DNA of 48,127 nucleotides, taken from NCBI GenBank assembly GCA_017559615.1, contig JAFYRB010000102.1:1-48127 (forward strand), read 5' to 3'. The DNA comes from Alistipes sp. (lineage in GTDB: Bacteria > Bacteroidota > Bacteroidia > Bacteroidales > Rikenellaceae). Below the pieces are notes generated by a model. It was not told where the DNA came from. It worked only from the letters and a program-made list of their open reading frames with translations, and ran no database searches. Both the position numbers and the translations under genes were made by a program. Shown here piece by piece: positions 40,793-48,127 of this stretch (its first letter is position 1; the number at the start of each line of letters is the position of its first letter).

Positions 40793-42001
40793 ATGGCAAC
40801 GGAAGTAAAGGATAGGCTTTGGACACGCGACTATGTCTTTGTCTGCATCTCGGCATTTATGATGTCGTTCTCGTTCTTTATTCTTGTGCCGACACTACCG
40901 TTGTACCTCAAGGATACCTTTGGCATTAGTCAGGCATTGGTGGGCGTTGTGCTGTCGTGCTACGTGGTTGCGGTATTGAGTGTCAGACCTTTAGCAGGCT
41001 TTGTTGCCGATACCCTACCGCGCAAAAGCGTATATATAGCCGCCTATGCCGTATTCGTATCCTCGTTTTTAGGTTACTTCTTCATTACGCAGACTCTTGC
41101 CCTCTTCATCCTGTTGCGTATCTTCCACGGCTTCTCGTTTGGTATGCTCACTACGGCGGGCAACACTCTTGTTATTGATGTTATGCCATCGTCACGCCGT
41201 GGCGAAGGCCTCGGTTACTACGGCGTTACGAATAATCTGGCTATGGCCTTTGGCCCTATGGCGGGACTCTTCGTAATCTCGTCGGGCAACTATACCCTAC
41301 TATTCCTCACCTCGTTGGTTACAGGAACCATAGGTCTTATCCTTGCGACGTTGGTCCGCGCACCACGTAAGATATTGGAGAAGAGCGACTTCAAACTCTC
41401 GGCCGACCGATTCTTCCTCAAGGAGGGTATTCGTGCCTGCTTCGCCTTCTTCCTCCTTGCAATGCCCTATGGTATGACAACCAGCTATATGGCTCTCTAC
41501 GCCCGAGAGGTGGGTATCACGCACAACGCAGGACTCTTCTTCACGGTTATGGCGGCAGGACTTATCTCCTCACGTCTACACTCTGGCAAGCGTGTAGATA
41601 GGGGCTTCGTGACCGAAACCATACGTACGGGTATCTGTATCGCCTTTCTGGGTGCTTGTGGCGAGGCACTCCTCTCTACGGTTGCCTCGTGGAGCATCGC
41701 CGCGGCGTATGTTACCTACTTCCTTACGGCGTTCCTCTTTGGTTATGGCTACGGCACGATGTTCCCAGCATACAACACACTCTTTATCAACCTTGCGCCG
41801 AACTCACGTCGCGCAACGGCAAATGCCACATACCTAACGGGTTGGGATGTGGGTATCGGAGGAGGTATGCTTGTTGGAGGTGCTATCTCTGAGGCGGGAT
41901 ATGTACACTGCTACATATTGGGTGCTGCGTTCGTTGTCGTGGCACTGCTCTTCTTCGTGCGCTTCGTGACGCCACATTTCCACGCACACAAACTACGTTA
42001 A
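40793..42001 (+). CDS. MFS transporter
   Basis: The 402-residue carrier has 12 predicted membrane segments and the motif-A loop region GFVADTLPRKSVYIAAY between segments 2 and 3. The N-terminus MATEVKDRLWTRDYVFVC starts close to the first segment. A GTG six bases upstream is a possible alternative, but ATG is preferred. It lies 36 nt after the kinase gene, so it most likely imports GalNAc or a related amino sugar; drug-efflux proteins of this family look alike, so the substrate is an inference from context. The gene ends 10 nt from the stop of the convergent pseudokinase gene. Confidence 0.88.
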   Translation: MATEVKDRLWTRDYVFVCISAFMMSFSFFILVPTLPLYLKDTFGISQALVGVVLSCYVVAVLSVRPLAGFVADTLPRKSVYIAAYAVFVSSFLGYFFITQTLALFILLRIFHGFSFGMLTTAGNTLVIDVMPSSRRGEGLGYYGVTNNLAMAFGPMAGLFVISSGNYTLLFLTSLVTGTIGLILATLVRAPRKILEKSDFKLSADRFFLKEGIRACFAFFLLAMPYGMTTSYMALYAREVGITHNAGLFFTVMAAGLISSRLHSGKRVDRGFVTETIRTGICIAFLGACGEALLSTVASWSIAAAYVTYFLTAFLFGYGYGTMFPAYNTLFINLAPNSRRATANATYLTGWDVGIGGGMLVGGAISEAGYVHCYILGAAFVVVALLFFVRFVTPHFHAHKLR

Positions 42002-42011
42002 CGCTGCGGTA

Positions 42012-42947
42012 TTAATCCAAAGATTTCACCCTTCCGAGATAGTCGAAAAGGTGGATGTCGAGGGCTTGGTATGCTGTGATGTCACCCGTTGTGGTGTCAA
42101 ACTTTATACGCTCATATATAGGCTCTACGATATAGTCACCGCGACGGTTTATCACACCCATAAGTCCCGACTTTAGCGTCACGACACTTCGCTCCTCGCA
42201 GAAGTCTGTTGCCGAGCGGTAAACATCCTCGATAACCATCTCGCCCTTCTCATCACAAAATCCCGTACCTCGCTCCGTAATCACCCTACGGCGACGCTCA
42301 CAAAGTGGCAGAACCTTACCTGGATAGTCCAACTCGTTGCGTGACGCAAGAAGCCCAAGAGTAGGGACAAACGACTCGGGTAACGAACACTCCATAATCT
42401 GCTCCTCGAGCCTCTTTAGAGCCTTCAAATCCCTGCGCTTACCCTTTATGGCGTAGTACGAACGTATGGGATGCCAGCGGTAGTTGTTATCAACGATGAT
42501 GTTGTCGAGCGTAAGATTCATATGACATACACCACTACGAAGCAGTCGCTGCTTAAGTTCGTTAAGTCCCTCAAGCAGATGCTCTTGCGAGAAGGTGTAG
42601 AGCGCCTCACGTAGCAGCGTACCTGCGGGTAGACTCTCCACAATAAGGCTACAACTCGAGGCAAAGATACCATCAAGAAGCATCTCCTCGGGGAGTACCT
42701 TGAAGCTACCAAGCTCGCCCGACGTAGTCTCGAAAGCCGACATCGCGCGACGGGCATAGTGGATAGCATCGAGCGTAATAGGTGCATAAATCATATAGCT
42801 ACATCCAAATGCCGTAGCTACACACTCCACGAAATGCTCCGTACAAGCAACCGTAGAGTCATCGAAGCTCATATGGCCTATCGTACGCAGATGGAAATGG
42901 GGGTTTCTTATGCAGTTGCGAAACGCCAGATAGGTGCAGACATCCAT
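42012..42947 (-). CDS. Pseudokinase with C-terminal WG repeats
   Basis: The 311-residue protein appears to join a degenerate protein-kinase-like domain (about 45-200) to two WG-type beta repeats (about 228-300). The catalytic-loop pattern HMNLTLDNIIVD (142-153) matches HRDxxxxN of kinases, with Asn144 in place of the catalytic Asp; the next segment (WHPIRSYYAIKG) has no DFG Asp. The WG repeats read GFCDEKGEMVIEDVYRSATDF and GVINRRGDYIVEPIYERI, as in WG_beta_rep proteins. There is no signal peptide. It is the last gene of a five-gene operon and follows the vWA gene by 7 nt. Role unknown; a scaffold or sensor partner of the vWA protein is plausible. Confidence 0.6.
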   Translation of the reverse strand: MDVCTYLAFRNCIRNPHFHLRTIGHMSFDDSTVACTEHFVECVATAFGCSYMIYAPITLDAIHYARRAMSAFETTSGELGSFKVLPEEMLLDGIFASSCSLIVESLPAGTLLREALYTFSQEHLLEGLNELKQRLLRSGVCHMNLTLDNIIVDNNYRWHPIRSYYAIKGKRRDLKALKRLEEQIMECSLPESFVPTLGLLASRNELDYPGKVLPLCERRRRVITERGTGFCDEKGEMVIEDVYRSATDFCEERSVVTLKSGLMGVINRRGDYIVEPIYERIKFDTTTGDITAYQALDIHLFDYLGRVKSLD

Positions 42948-42954
42948 ACTCTAA

Positions 42955-43833
42955 CTAATATTTTACGGGCACAAAGGGTTCATAGAGCATCGTTCCGACG
43001 TTTATAATCGAGAGCAACGATATGGGCGAGGTGTTAAACGCCGCAGCACGATATGGAGGTCGCGTATTGGGGCGGAGGGTTCTGAAAACATAACTCTCCA
43101 AGTGTTCGGGAAGGAAGCTCGAAAGGGTGAAGGTGAACTCTCGCTCGCTATCATAGGGGTAGAACAAGCGAGACTCGGGATATATCTCAATCGACAAATC
43201 ACCCTCATCGGCAGTTGCCAAGTAGATATTGAATAATAGCGACTTGCCCTTAGGCATACCGAGTTCCATAATCTGCTCGGCAATGGCCCTGAGCTCTACA
43301 TCATCAGCATCGCTCGGAAGACCATCGCTAATATGGAAGATGAGGGGCGGGAAACCTGTCTTATTTCTCGGGTCGTTACACCACTGCTTCACAACACTCC
43401 TTGCCATTGTAAAGGCATCATACATAGGTGATGCTCCCGATGCCTCGGGCTCTATCCAAGGGTGTACGAGATAAGGCATAGTTCTTACGTCGCCATCCAC
43501 AGTTTGGCAATTTAGCGACACGAACTTTGGTTGTGGGCTATCCTCCACCAAGCGGACAACACGCTTAAAGACCGTATCATCGCCTGGCAACATCGAGTAG
43601 GCCTCATAGCCCGAGTAACCGATAACGCCTATGTCGTAATAGTCACGAACATTTATGCCACGCGTAGCACGCGCGACAAGGTCATCAATCATATGGTTTA
43701 CGATGAGTGAAGCGACCTCAATTTTCGACATCTCGGTAATTCCGAAACGGGTGAGGTTGCGCATCGAAAGCGAGCAATCGACAATAAAGAGTATCGCACA
43801 TCTATCATAATGTGTCACTACTCGACGATACAT
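42955..43833 (-). CDS. vWA-domain protein (cytoplasmic)
   Basis: The 292-residue protein is mostly a von Willebrand factor A domain. The MIDAS motif is DCSLS (Asp19, Ser21, Ser23), with the third ligand region SGASPMYDAF (about 132-141) and HISDGLPSD (Asp170). It has no signal peptide or membrane segment. Resemblance is to TerY-type vWA proteins, which often pair with kinases and phosphatases. Its C-terminal 60 residues (SSFLPEHLESYVFRTLRPNTR and beyond) are not recognised. It lies 17 nt after the ornithine-cyclodeaminase homologue and 7 nt before the pseudokinase gene. Confidence 0.85.
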   Translation of the reverse strand: MYRRVVTHYDRCAILFIVDCSLSMRNLTRFGITEMSKIEVASLIVNHMIDDLVARATRGINVRDYYDIGVIGYSGYEAYSMLPGDDTVFKRVVRLVEDSPQPKFVSLNCQTVDGDVRTMPYLVHPWIEPEASGASPMYDAFTMARSVVKQWCNDPRNKTGFPPLIFHISDGLPSDADDVELRAIAEQIMELGMPKGKSLLFNIYLATADEGDLSIEIYPESRLFYPYDSEREFTFTLSSFLPEHLESYVFRTLRPNTRPPYRAAAFNTSPISLLSIINVGTMLYEPFVPVKY

Positions 43834-43850
43834 AACACTTCGATTTTTCG

Positions 43851-44747
43851 CTATTTTAGGATATCGTAGATTCGTGAGGCGTAGAGAGCATCGTGCAAGC
43901 CAAGACCGATGTTATAGGATAGGATACGCTCCGTATCGCTTGTTCTGCCTCTGTCGACACCCTTTAGCACCTCCTCAATCTGGTGGTACTCCTTAAACTC
44001 CGCGAAGTAGCGGAAGCCCTTGACGTGGTCGGTATCATCGGCATAGACCTTGTCAAATACCGTATCGCAGTTCTGGAAGCCGCGTGTGTGTACGGGAACT
44101 ACCAAAACGCCTGGCTTGAAGAGCGTTACATCATCCACCAACAGACCACTGGCATCCGTAATGCACGACACCACAACATCGGCACCTGCGACCAAGTCCT
44201 TGACATCGTCAACGATGGTAAACGTAGCATTTGTGTAGTGGCCATACTCCTCGACAATCTTCTCGGCCTGATTCTTATATCTAAACAGACGGATATTCAG
44301 ATGCTCATCCTTGCAACTCTCCAACAGACAGGTGAGCGTTGCACGTGCCGTACTTCCAAGGCCTATGAAGGCGTACTCCTTGGCTACGGACGAGCGCAGA
44401 GTCTTTATCGCCAATGTCGCCACAGCACCCGTACGCATCGCAGTAATCCAGTCGCAATCTACCAACGCCATAAGCTCTCCCGATACTGAATCGAAGAGCA
44501 TCATATCGCTCTTGAGGGCTGGCACGCGACCTACGATACGCGACACCACCTTAACACCAAAACGGCCATACTCCTTTGGCAGAAGACAAGGCATCGTGGT
44601 GAAGAAGTCGTTGCCCGTAGGGTGTACCGACATCTTGGCAGGGAGCTGGCACTCGCTCTTCATAACGAAGGCCTCGCGCACCCACTCCACGCACTTCTCT
44701 GGTGAGATATTAAGAGCTACAATCTCCTCGTTGGTAATTCTCTTCAT
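43851..44747 (-). CDS. Ornithine cyclodeaminase / mu-crystallin family protein
   Basis: The 298-residue protein has the family layout: an N-terminal dimer domain with AKMSVHPTGNDFFTTMPCL and GVKVVS, then a Rossmann fold with FIGLGSTARATL and VVSCITDAS. The motif DCDWITAMRTGA is the family's (D/E)xxxxTxxRTGA signature. Members include ornithine cyclodeaminase, alanine dehydrogenase and SbnB-type enzymes making diaminopropionate precursors; the substrate here is not clear. It starts 2 nt after the stop of the fusion enzyme, so it probably acts in the same pathway. Confidence 0.88.
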   Translation of the reverse strand: MKRITNEEIVALNISPEKCVEWVREAFVMKSECQLPAKMSVHPTGNDFFTTMPCLLPKEYGRFGVKVVSRIVGRVPALKSDMMLFDSVSGELMALVDCDWITAMRTGAVATLAIKTLRSSVAKEYAFIGLGSTARATLTCLLESCKDEHLNIRLFRYKNQAEKIVEEYGHYTNATFTIVDDVKDLVAGADVVVSCITDASGLLVDDVTLFKPGVLVVPVHTRGFQNCDTVFDKVYADDTDHVKGFRYFAEFKEYHQIEEVLKGVDRGRTSDTERILSYNIGLGLHDALYASRIYDILK

Positions 44748-44749
44748 CG

Positions 44750-46567
44750 TTAGATATATAGTTTTAGCGCCTCGACAAGACGGTGGTTATCCTTACGGTC
44801 ACGCACCGCAAGACGTATATAGTTGCGACCTCTAAATGCTGCCTTCTGCGAGCAATCCTTAATCAAGATATCGTGGTCCGAGAGAAGGCGTACAGCAAGC
44901 TCTCGTGCCGAGAGGCTACCCTCGGTAATCTCGCAGAGGAAGTAGTTGGCCTGCGAAGGGATGACGTGGAGGTATGGAATCTGCTGCAACTCATCATAGA
45001 AGAGCTTGCGCTCCTCGCGGAACAGCTCACACGCCTTGAGGTAATCCTTATGATACTTCTCGTAAATCTGCATATAGAACTCTCCGAAGGAGTTGATATT
45101 CCATATCGCCACCTCGCGCTTTAGATTCGCTATAAGCTCCTTATTGCCACTTGCCAAGACACCAAGACGGAAGCCTGGCACGCCATACGACTTCGAGATA
45201 CTCTTAACGACACAGAGGTGTGGGTTCTGCGATAGGACATCATCCTTCAACAACGAGAACTCGCCCTCTACATCCACAAAGTCCACGAACGACTCATCGA
45301 CAACGAAGCCTATACCTCGCTCCGCGCACCACGATATAAGGCGCATAAGCTCGCCATAAGGGATATAGTTTCCCGAAGGATTATCGGGGTTGATAAGAAG
45401 CAGCGTGTCAATCGACTTATCGCTGAAGAAGGCTACGATATCATCGGCCGTGTAGTGCATATCGTCATTCTCGGGGAGGTAGGATATGATATTCTCCTGT
45501 GCCGAGCGGTTAGGATACTCCTCGAAGGTTGGGTATATAACACCCATCTTACCCGCCTTACGCTCCACAAACGCCTTGATAAGCTCCGCAGCACCATTGC
45601 CCACCACTACGTAATCCTGCGCTATGCCAAAGTATTTCGCAGCAAGAAGGCTATTTACGCGCATTCCCGAAGGGTACTCACGCATAAGTGTATCGAAGCT
45701 CGCCTTAATCTCGTCGACCATCTGCTGCGGTGGGAAGTAAGGGTTTACAAGATAGCAGAAATCTAACAAATGAGGGTAACGCCAGTAACCTCCAAAGCGT
45801 GACGAAATAGCACGAAAACGCTCCTCATCGCTGGTTGCGAAAATACTTGAAGCGATATCCAAATCCTGAATATCGTCAATCTCATACCACTTCTCGCCAC
45901 TCAAAGGCAGAGCCTTCAATGGTGAATCATCCAAGAGGGTGATAACCTTTAGCACCTGCTCGTAATACTCGTTATTACCCAGCGCGTGGCAGTATGCCTC
46001 AAGGAATGGAACATAGTGTGTCTTGGAGAACTCCTTGCTGAATTTATAGATATTTACGGTCTTATAGTAGCCATCAATCTCCGAATATCGGAAACGCTCC
46101 TTACCGAGAAACTCCTTAATCTTATTATCCTTGTCGAGAGTTACTACCGTACCATCCATCCAACTCTCATACTTATCCACAAGAGCGAGATTTGGATACT
46201 CATCATCGAGGATTCTGCGAATTACACTACTCTCAAATATAAGGTCCGACTCCAATAGAAGTGTGTCATCGGCCATAAGATACTCTCTTGCAAGGAACAG
46301 CGAGTAGATGTTATTGGTCCTGTCGTAGACGCTATTCTCCACGTAGGTAATCTTCATACCCTTATAGCTGTCGCCAATCGCATCCTTAACGTTTTGAGCC
46401 TTGTATCCTACAACAAGCACAACTTTATCGATGCCTAATTCGGCAAGAATATCGAGAGTTCTATCGACAAGTCGCACGCCATTCACCTCGAGCATACACT
46501 TCGTGTTGTTGTTCGTAAGCTCTCCGAGGCGGCGCCCCATACCTGCTGCCAAAATTATTGCTTGCAT
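44750..46567 (-). CDS. Fusion of LicC-type cytidylyltransferase and CobD/HisC-type PLP enzyme
   Basis: The 605-residue protein has two full enzyme domains. Residues about 1-245 are a nucleotidyltransferase: LAAGMGRRLGELTNNNTKCML, DRTNNIYSL, ESDLIFE and WYEIDDIQDLDIA, a set close to LicC-type CTP:phosphocholine and phosphonate cytidylyltransferases. Residues about 260-605 are a fold type I PLP enzyme: NPDNPSGNY (about 393-401), VDESFVDF (about 423-430; compare CobD) and SISKSYGVPGFRLG with Lys459. Together they could make an amino-alcohol phosphate from a phospho-amino acid and activate it as a CDP derivative. This is an inference. The gene is second in the operon, 29 nt after the phosphoglycosyltransferase. 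Confidence 0.85.
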   Translation of the reverse strand: MQAIILAAGMGRRLGELTNNNTKCMLEVNGVRLVDRTLDILAELGIDKVVLVVGYKAQNVKDAIGDSYKGMKITYVENSVYDRTNNIYSLFLAREYLMADDTLLLESDLIFESSVIRRILDDEYPNLALVDKYESWMDGTVVTLDKDNKIKEFLGKERFRYSEIDGYYKTVNIYKFSKEFSKTHYVPFLEAYCHALGNNEYYEQVLKVITLLDDSPLKALPLSGEKWYEIDDIQDLDIASSIFATSDEERFRAISSRFGGYWRYPHLLDFCYLVNPYFPPQQMVDEIKASFDTLMREYPSGMRVNSLLAAKYFGIAQDYVVVGNGAAELIKAFVERKAGKMGVIYPTFEEYPNRSAQENIISYLPENDDMHYTADDIVAFFSDKSIDTLLLINPDNPSGNYIPYGELMRLISWCAERGIGFVVDESFVDFVDVEGEFSLLKDDVLSQNPHLCVVKSISKSYGVPGFRLGVLASGNKELIANLKREVAIWNINSFGEFYMQIYEKYHKDYLKACELFREERKLFYDELQQIPYLHVIPSQANYFLCEITEGSLSARELAVRLLSDHDILIKDCSQKAAFRGRNYIRLAVRDRKDNHRLVEALKLYI

Positions 46568-46596
46568 ATAGTTTGCGAGTAGTTTTTCTAATCTAT

Positions 46597-47607
46597 TTAG
46601 AATTTCTTGCCAAATACTATGGCACAGAAGGTGTTACATAATATCTTGATATCGAACCACATAGAGCGATGACGGAGATAGAACAAATCGAACTCCAAGC
46701 GTCGCAGCATCTTCTCCATCGTATCGGTATATCCGTTGTAGAGCGTGGCGTAGCTCGTAACCCCAGGGCGTATCTGATAGAGATAGGCATAGCGACTGTC
46801 ATACTCCATAATCTGGTCGATGAAATACTTACGCTCGGGACGTGGGCCTATGAACGACATATCTCCGCGCAGAACATTCCACAACTGCGGCAACTCGTCG
46901 ATGTGATGTGCGCGTATGAACCTTCCCACACGCGTGAGTCGCGGATCCCTCTGGCCACCACTATGACTTAACTGAGGCCCAAACCTCTCGGCATCCACCC
47001 TCATCGAGCGAAACTTGTAGATGCTAAAAGGCCTTCCACCACGCCCCACACGCTCCTGACGATATATCGCAGGGCCACCATCCTCCAGACGTATCAGGAG
47101 GTAGGTAATGAGGTACAACGGCGAAAACAACACCATCGCCACAAACGCAAAGAACATATCGGCAATGCGCTTCGTCGCGCGTGCTACGGGCGACATTCCA
47201 TCCACAATCTTCCTCTCATCCGAAATTTCATCACTCACAAAGGTCTGCACCCAGCGATGACTCTTCTTCGCGCTCTCACTCCTTATCGCATCAACCCATC
47301 CCGCATACTCCTCGTTACTGAAGCTCACCGTGGCATCTATCGTGATGTAACTATCATCCCTGATGCTCTGCACCTCCTCACTTGAGCAGATGTGGTTCAA
47401 GGTATTGCTACCCACCATCACACAGGCCATCTCCATCTCTGTTGAGTACCTGTTTACTGTCGAAAACCCTGCGTCAGCGACCATATTATGTAGTCCAAAC
47501 GCCGATTTTCCATAAGCTATCCACGTGCCGTTATCGGTGTGATAATGACAATGAATCATATTGCCACTATTACTCCTCTCACGTTGGAGAATTACGTTAT
47601 TGTTCAT
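46597..47607 (-). CDS. Initiating sugar-phosphate transferase (monotopic phosphoglycosyltransferase)
   Basis: The 336-residue protein ends in a bacterial sugar transferase domain (about 140-336): KRIADMFFAFVAMVLFSPLYLITYLLIRLEDGGPAIYRQERVGRGGRPFSIYKFRSM, the catalytic Asp-Glu in HHIDELPQLWNVL and FIGPRPER. These enzymes start glycan assembly by moving a sugar phosphate onto undecaprenyl phosphate. The N-terminal 140 residues have no membrane segment, unlike WbaP/WcaJ-type proteins. Its ATG at 47607 is chosen since the longer TTG start lies inside the -7 box. The leader is therefore only about 8-10 nt. Confidence 0.9.
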   Translation of the reverse strand: MNNNVILQRERSNSGNMIHCHYHTDNGTWIAYGKSAFGLHNMVADAGFSTVNRYSTEMEMACVMVGSNTLNHICSSEEVQSIRDDSYITIDATVSFSNEEYAGWVDAIRSESAKKSHRWVQTFVSDEISDERKIVDGMSPVARATKRIADMFFAFVAMVLFSPLYLITYLLIRLEDGGPAIYRQERVGRGGRPFSIYKFRSMRVDAERFGPQLSHSGGQRDPRLTRVGRFIRAHHIDELPQLWNVLRGDMSFIGPRPERKYFIDQIMEYDSRYAYLYQIRPGVTSYATLYNGYTDTMEKMLRRLEFDLFYLRHRSMWFDIKILCNTFCAIVFGKKF

Positions 47608-47622
47608 CACAACAAGATTATA

Positions 47623-47653
47623 CAAAGGTAAGAAAAACTTTTAAGGCTTCAAA
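47623..47653 (-). promoter_or_regulatory. Promoter of the five-gene surface operon
   Basis: On the minus strand TTTTG (47654-47650), 19 bp, then TACCTTTG (47630-47623): an exact consensus match. The start codon follows the -7 box by 15 bp, so the mRNA is nearly leaderless. It is the only exact promoter I find for the five genes down to 42012. Confidence 0.8.
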
Positions 47654-48017
47654 ACAATAGATTGTTTTTTTCAACTCTCCTTAAGCGAATTTCGTGCCAA
47701 CGCCCGAGTAATTCTTAACAGATGTATTTCAAAAATAGGTACTCAATTCTCTTCCAACAGTGCATTTTACCTAAAACTTACAGGCGACAAATAGAACAAT
47801 ATATCGACACTTTTACGTATTATCCACCAATCGTAGATACGAAGATTTGCACAATCACCCGCAGATACGCTCCACTCACGTTAGCACATAGATACCACAC
47901 TAACCCACACTCCCCACCACACCCGCAGATCCAGGGATATAGCGCCCAAACATATACACCACTAACACTTGTACACCCACGCCTGCACGGGCATAAAACA
48001 CATATAAGCACAAAAAA
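47654..48017. other. Gene-free spacer between the surface operon and the rRNA operon
   Basis: No credible gene. From about 47850 the plus strand is rich in A and C with few G. The 11-mer CACCCGCAGAT occurs at 47856-47866 and 47920-47930, and AGATAC recurs three times between 47830 and 47895. An open frame across the stretch has repetitive composition and no start context, so I reject it as a gene. Confidence 0.5.
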
Positions 48018-48044
48018 AAGCCGAACCCTTATTGGATTCGGCTT
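48018..48044 (-). terminator. rRNA operon terminator
   Basis: AAGCCGAA-CC and GG-TTCGGCTT arms, one mismatch, loop TTATT. On the minus strand it is followed by eight T in the run opposite 48012-48019. It lies about 5 nt after the 5S 3' end. Confidence 0.9.
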
Positions 48045-48048
48045 GAAG

Positions 48049-48127
48049 AGGCGGCTACCTACTCTCCCACCTAAATAGGCAGTACCATCGGCGTTAGTGA
48101 GCTTAACTTCTCTGTTCGGAATGGGAA
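48049..48127 (-). rRNA. rrf: 5S ribosomal RNA, 3' part (cut by the window end)
   Basis: On the minus strand the sequence from the window edge reads CCCATTCCGAACAGAGAAG, then TTAAGC, CGCCGATGGTACTGC and GGGAGAGTAGG near the 3' end, the conserved core of bacterial 5S rRNA. About 79 nt are present; the 5' third lies outside. The 3' end is placed by the closing GCCGCCT, within a few bases. It implies that 23S and 16S genes follow to the right on the minus strand. Confidence 0.95.

Noticed and set aside
42002..42011. A terminator between the MFS and pseudokinase genes
   Set aside because: Only 10 bp separate the convergent stops and I found no hairpin with a T run in either flanking coding end.
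47722..48078. 118-codon frame in the spacer before the 5S gene
   Set aside because: It runs into the rRNA terminator and the 5S gene, has repetitive composition and no promoter or start context.
1..48127. CRISPR array or insertion sequence
   Set aside because: No regularly spaced repeats of CRISPR type and no transposase-like protein or matching terminal inverted repeats were seen anywhere in the window.

Overview
The window is a piece of a Bacteroidota chromosome, order Bacteroidales. The evidence is the promoter style (repeated exact TAnnTTTG -7 boxes, several with a TTG or TTTG about 19 bp upstream, and no Shine-Dalgarno-led starts), the families present (DUF4296, Big_5 lipoprotein, WbqC, SUI1-type protein, a ComEC that lacks its C-terminal hydrolase domain, GH109), and gene order. 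An Alistipes/Rikenellaceae-like host is plausible but is a guess. I estimate G+C at roughly one half.

Layout. 1-1.6 kb: the edge of a small integrated element (rolling-circle-type Rep gene and an excisionase-like gene) beside tRNA-Cys. 2.0-9.1 kb: housekeeping genes (DUF975 membrane protein, rpoN, asnS, rlmH, SUI1 factor, DUF4435 protein) plus a truncated secreted GH2-like protein. 9.3-12.9 kb: two AraC-type regulators flanking a two-gene TIR/YbjN-like operon, with the longest non-coding stretches of the window. 12.9-20.4 kb: a tight seven-gene minus-strand operon (xerD, secreted alpha/beta hydrolase, MBL-fold hydrolase, comEC, methyltransferase, YihY-DUF2520 fusion, kdsC). 20.5-24 kb: prmA and wbqC converge on a GH2 protein lacking both catalytic glutamates. 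24.1-27.6 kb: cvpA-rsgA-trmH-aminotransferase operon. 27.7-42.0 kb: a long plus-strand run from a flippase through holB, folK, two lipoprotein genes, an outer-membrane protein, rbfA, a FtsX permease, DUF4296, an amidohydrolase and a GH109/kinase/MFS amino-sugar module. 42.0-47.6 kb: a five-gene minus-strand operon (phosphoglycosyltransferase, cytidylyltransferase-CobD-like fusion, ornithine-cyclodeaminase homologue, vWA protein, pseudokinase with WG repeats). The window ends in the 3' part of a 5S rRNA gene with its terminator.

The best candidates for something undescribed are: (1) the 42.0-47.6 kb operon, in which a LicC-type cytidylyltransferase fused to a CobD-type PLP domain suggests synthesis of an amino-alcohol phosphate head group for a surface glycan, tied by one promoter to a vWA/pseudokinase pair; (2) the TIR/YbjN-like pair; (3) two separate GH2 pseudoenzymes. 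At the regulatory level, two terminators are embedded in the 3' coding ends of convergent genes, and two intrinsic terminators lie where they look like attenuators (before rpoN and in the cvpA leader). All functional statements come from reading motifs by eye; no database search was possible.
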